Positions 11,813 to 14,478 of a DNA stretch of 14,478 nucleotides are shown here, piece after piece (the stretch's first letter is position 1; the number at the start of each line of letters is the position of its first letter). This stretch comes from Candidatus Mediterraneibacter gallistercoris (GTDB lineage Bacteria > Bacillota_A > Clostridia > Lachnospirales > Lachnospiraceae), in contig DWWI01000009.1 of assembly GCA_019119745.1 (NCBI GenBank), positions 1-14,478 of the forward strand. Direction: 5' to 3'. The notes below the pieces were generated by a model. The model did no database searches and was not told where the DNA came from. It saw only the letters and a program-made list of their open reading frames with translations. A program made the translations under genes and the position numbers.

Positions 11813-14403
11813 AAGAAACATACACATTTACCGTAAACGGTGTGGAAAGAACCACTACAGAAGATAAACCATTGCTGAGGTATCTGCGGGATGACCTGCA
11901 CCTGCATTCAGTGAAGGACGGCTGCAGCGAAGGAGCCTGCGGAACGTGTACTATCATTGTGGACGGCAGGGCCGTAAAGTCCTGCGTCCTGACGACGAAA
12001 CGGGCTGTGGGAAAGAATATCGTCACCACAGAGGGGCTCAGCGACAGGGAAAAAGAAGCATTTGTCTATGCGTTCGGTTCCAAGGGGGCTGTCCAGTGCG
12101 GATTTTGTATTCCGGGCATGGTCATGGCGGGGAAAGCCCTGATCGACCGCGTTCCGGATCCGACAGAGGAAGAGATCAAAGTGGCGTTAAAGGGAAATGT
12201 TTGCCGCTGTACCGGATATAAAAAGATCATTGAGGGAATCCAGCTCACTGCCGCGATCCTTCGGGGAGATGCGCAGATTGAACCGGATCTGGAGAAAGGC
12301 GATGTCTACGGAGTGGGACAGCACGCATTCCGTCTTGACGTAAGGGAAAAAGTGCTGGGATACGGGGAGTATCCGGACGATGTAGAGATGGAAGGAATGG
12401 TCTATGCATCGGCAGTACGCTCAAAGTACCCGCGGGCCCGGATTCTGGATATTCACGCGGAGAAGGCGCTGGCGCTTCCGGGAGTCCTTGCAGTTCTGAC
12501 AGCTGACGACGTCCCCAACAATAAGGTGGGACATCTGCAGCAGGACTGGGATGTAATGATCGCAAAAGGAAGCATTACCAGATGTGTGGGCGATGCCATC
12601 TGTCTTGTGGTAGCCGAGACAAGAGATATCCTTGAGAAAGCCAAGAAGCTGATAAAAATCGATTATGAAGAGTTAGAGCCTGTTACTTCGATAACAGAAG
12701 CAATGGCGGAGGACGCGCCGAAAGTCCATTCCAAAGGCAATCTCTGTCAGAGCCGCCATGTGACGAGAGGAGATGCGAAGAAAGCTCTGGCGGAGTCAAA
12801 ATATGTGGTGACACAGACTTATAAGACGCCATTTACGGAACATGCGTTTCTGGAGCCGGAGTCGGCAGTTGCCTTTCCATATAAGGATGGAGTCAAGGTG
12901 CTCTCATCCGATCAGGGGGTCTATGACACAAGAAAGGAAATCTCGATCATGCTCGGCTGGGATCCTGAGCGGGTTGTGGTGGAGAATAAGCTGGTAGGAG
13001 GCGGATTCGGCGGGAAGGAAGACGTATCTGCCCAGCACATCGCGGCGCTTGCGGCGCTGAAAGTAAACCGGCCGGTCAAAGTCACATTTTCCAGACAGGA
13101 GTCCATCAACTTCCATCCGAAACGCCATGCCATGGAAGGAACATTTACCCTCGGGTGTGATGAGAACGGTATCTTCACGGGACTGGACTGTGAAATATAC
13201 TTCGACACAGGGGCGTACGCATCTCTGTGCGGACCTGTTCTCGAGAGAGCATGCACCCACTCTGTAGGCCCGTACTGTTACCAGAATACGGATATCCGGG
13301 GATACGGATATTATACAAATAATCCGCCGGCCGGGGCTTTCCGGGGCTTCGGCGTGTGCCAGAGTGAATTCGCGCTGGAATCCAATATCAACCTGCTGGC
13401 GGAGAAAGTCGGGATTTCCCCGTGGGAGATCCGCTACCGCAATGCCATCGAGCCGGGCAAAGTACTGCCCAACGGCCAGATCGCAGACTGCTCCACGGCG
13501 TTGAAAGAGACGCTCCTTGCAGTAAAAGACGTCTATGAGAGCAATCCGGGAAGAGCGGGAATTGCATGTGCCATGAAGAATGCCGGCGTCGGTGTGGGAC
13601 TTCCGGACAAAGGCCGTGCGAAACTGGTCGTGCATGACGGAAAAGTCGAGCTGTACAGCGCGGCGTCCGATATCGGGCAGGGCTGCGCGACAGTATTTGT
13701 GCAGATGGTGGCCGAGACGACGGGACTTGGGAAAGAACAGATCGTTAATAAAGGAGCAAACTCCGAGGTGGCTCCGGATTCCGGCACCACGTCCGGTTCC
13801 AGACAGACGCTCATCACCGGCGAAGCAGTCCGGATGGCTTCCGCTGACCTGAATAAAGATCTGCAGGATGCAGGCGGAGATCTGACCAAACTGGAGGGAA
13901 AGGAATACTTTGCGGAATTCTTTGATCCGACAGATAAGCTGGGCGCTGATGTACCTAATCCGAAGAGCCATGTGGCATACGGATTCGCCACTCATGTAGT
14001 TATTCTGGACGAGGACGGCCGGGTGAAAGAAGTATACGCAGCCCACGATTCCGGTAAAGTTGTCAATCCGATCTCCATACAGGGGCAGATCGAGGGCGGC
14101 GTGCTCATGGGACTGGGCTATGCCCTGACCGAGGATTTCCCGCTTAAGGACGGCGTGCCTCAGGCGAGATACGGAACACTCGGACTTATGCGTTCCACCC
14201 AGATTCCGGATATCCATGCGATATATGTGGAGAAAGAAGAACTCCTGCCGTTCGCATACGGTGCGAAAGGTATCGGGGAGATCGCTACTATCCCCACCGC
14301 TCCGGCGGCGCAGGGAGCATATTACGCGATGGATCATGTGCTCAGGACAAAACTGCCGATGGAGAATACGTATTATTCAAAGAAACAGAAAGCAGTGAAA
14401 TGA
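11809..14403 (+). CDS. Selenium-dependent xanthine dehydrogenase (fused [2Fe-2S] and molybdopterin subunits)
   Basis: An 864-residue molybdenum hydroxylase that adds or removes oxygen at a purine ring carbon (xanthine/urate type). Residues 1-155 carry two [2Fe-2S] clusters: C39/C44/C47/C59 and C97/C100/C132/C134. Residues about 170-860 form the Moco domains: GGGFGGKED (397-405), SRQESINFHPKRH (428-440), AFRGFG (510-515) and GAKGIGE (818-824). E431, R512 and E824 align with the substrate Glu, substrate Arg and catalytic Glu of mammalian xanthine oxidase (E802, R880, E1261), supporting a purine substrate. Length fits the single-chain Se-dependent XDH family (D. gigas aldehyde oxidoreductase layout). 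There is no FAD domain and no in-frame UGA; selenium would be a labile cofactor ligand. It overlaps the polyferredoxin by ATGA, with AGGTGG upstream. An AOR-type aldehyde substrate is the less likely alternative. Confidence 0.92.
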   Translation: MKETYTFTVNGVERTTTEDKPLLRYLRDDLHLHSVKDGCSEGACGTCTIIVDGRAVKSCVLTTKRAVGKNIVTTEGLSDREKEAFVYAFGSKGAVQCGFCIPGMVMAGKALIDRVPDPTEEEIKVALKGNVCRCTGYKKIIEGIQLTAAILRGDAQIEPDLEKGDVYGVGQHAFRLDVREKVLGYGEYPDDVEMEGMVYASAVRSKYPRARILDIHAEKALALPGVLAVLTADDVPNNKVGHLQQDWDVMIAKGSITRCVGDAICLVVAETRDILEKAKKLIKIDYEELEPVTSITEAMAEDAPKVHSKGNLCQSRHVTRGDAKKALAESKYVVTQTYKTPFTEHAFLEPESAVAFPYKDGVKVLSSDQGVYDTRKEISIMLGWDPERVVVENKLVGGGFGGKEDVSAQHIAALAALKVNRPVKVTFSRQESINFHPKRHAMEGTFTLGCDENGIFTGLDCEIYFDTGAYASLCGPVLERACTHSVGPYCYQNTDIRGYGYYTNNPPAGAFRGFGVCQSEFALESNINLLAEKVGISPWEIRYRNAIEPGKVLPNGQIADCSTALKETLLAVKDVYESNPGRAGIACAMKNAGVGVGLPDKGRAKLVVHDGKVELYSAASDIGQGCATVFVQMVAETTGLGKEQIVNKGANSEVAPDSGTTSGSRQTLITGEAVRMASADLNKDLQDAGGDLTKLEGKEYFAEFFDPTDKLGADVPNPKSHVAYGFATHVVILDEDGRVKEVYAAHDSGKVVNPISIQGQIEGGVLMGLGYALTEDFPLKDGVPQARYGTLGLMRSTQIPDIHAIYVEKEELLPFAYGAKGIGEIATIPTAPAAQGAYYAMDHVLRTKLPMENTYYSKKQKAVK

Positions 14404-14426
14404 AATAGAAGCAGCAATTTAAAATA

Positions 14427-14469
14427 GAGAAGGGGATTATGATTTGGGGAAGTCATAATCCCTTTTCTC
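14427..14469 (+). terminator. Probable operon terminator
   Basis: GAGAAGGGGATTATGA (14427-14442) pairs with TCATAATCCC plus TTTTCTC (14453-14469), with one bulged T and a G-U pair, around a 10-nt loop. The T-run lies in the distal arm, about 24 bases after the xanthine dehydrogenase stop. The U-run is short, so some readthrough beyond the window is possible. Confidence 0.65.
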
Positions 14470-14478
14470 ATGATGTGA

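Noticed and set aside
12904..14337. A 477-codon open frame antisense to the xanthine dehydrogenase gene
   Set aside because: It lies wholly opposite a well-supported gene, has no family-like motifs, and is the usual shadow of codon bias in the true frame.
11809..14403. Selenocysteine (UGA) in the selenium-dependent hydroxylase
   Set aside because: The frame has no internal UGA. This enzyme family uses a labile selenium ligand, not selenocysteine.
14439..14478. Possible new gene starting ATG ATT TGG at 14439 and open to the window edge
   Set aside because: The ATG falls within the terminator stem and there are only 13 codons to judge. The hairpin explanation fits better.
1..14478. CRISPR arrays, tRNA/rRNA genes, transposase or phage genes
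   Set aside because: I saw no regularly spaced direct repeats with spacers, no cloverleaf-like sequence and no transposase or integrase motifs on either strand.

Overview
The window looks like a chromosomal metabolic island from an anaerobic, moderate-GC Firmicute, most likely a Lachnospiraceae/Clostridia gut-type bacterium. The basis is strong AGGAGG-type ribosome binding sites, the protein families present and an RnfB-type ferredoxin; no taxonomic marker gene is present, so this is inference. It carries a purine (probably urate/xanthine) degradation cluster of the kind associated with labile-selenium molybdenum hydroxylases (SsnA, YgfK, YqeC, YqeB, YgfJ/MocA and a Se-dependent xanthine dehydrogenase). 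No selenocysteine codon is involved: these enzymes use a labile selenium ligand.

Layout. Bases 1-412 (minus) hold the 5' part of a 2,3-diaminopropionate ammonia-lyase gene (ygeX/dpaL) that runs off the left edge. Bases 591-1238 (minus) encode a YheO/DauR-type regulator. A roughly 420-base regulatory region (1239-1658) separates it from a long plus-strand operon. This region holds two copies of a paired palindromic operator (CTAAAAAATTTTTAG and CTAAAAAATATTTAG, 20 bp centre to centre), a divergent promoter pair, a hairpin resembling an intrinsic terminator just after the first forward promoter, and a second forward promoter. The plus operon is ssnA (1659-2990), NCS2 purine permease (3078-4508), ygfK (4547-7540), hydantoinase/dihydropyrimidinase hyuA (7580-8947), yqeC (8949-9707), a yqeB-mocA fusion (9769-11124), an RnfB-like polyferredoxin (11258-11812) and a fused [2Fe-2S]/Moco xanthine dehydrogenase (11809-14403). 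A likely terminator follows at 14427-14469.

How the parts may work together (inference from families). The permease imports a purine. The Se/Mo hydroxylase interconverts urate and xanthine-type purines, exchanging electrons through the polyferredoxin because no FAD subunit is encoded here. YgfK has the same modules as dihydropyrimidine dehydrogenase in a different order and lies directly before a dihydropyrimidinase homologue, which suggests a reduce-then-hydrolyse attack on the six-membered ring. SsnA supplies another amidohydrolase or deaminase step. YgeX would release pyruvate and ammonia from 2,3-diaminopropionate at the end. YqeC, YqeB and MocA mature the molybdenum cofactor.

Other structure: a family of palindromic repeats built on TAACAGTTCAGCCATGG sits in two intergenic gaps of the operon (9719-9749 and 11141-11228). 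The permease appears to lack two carboxylates used by characterised xanthine/urate transporters.
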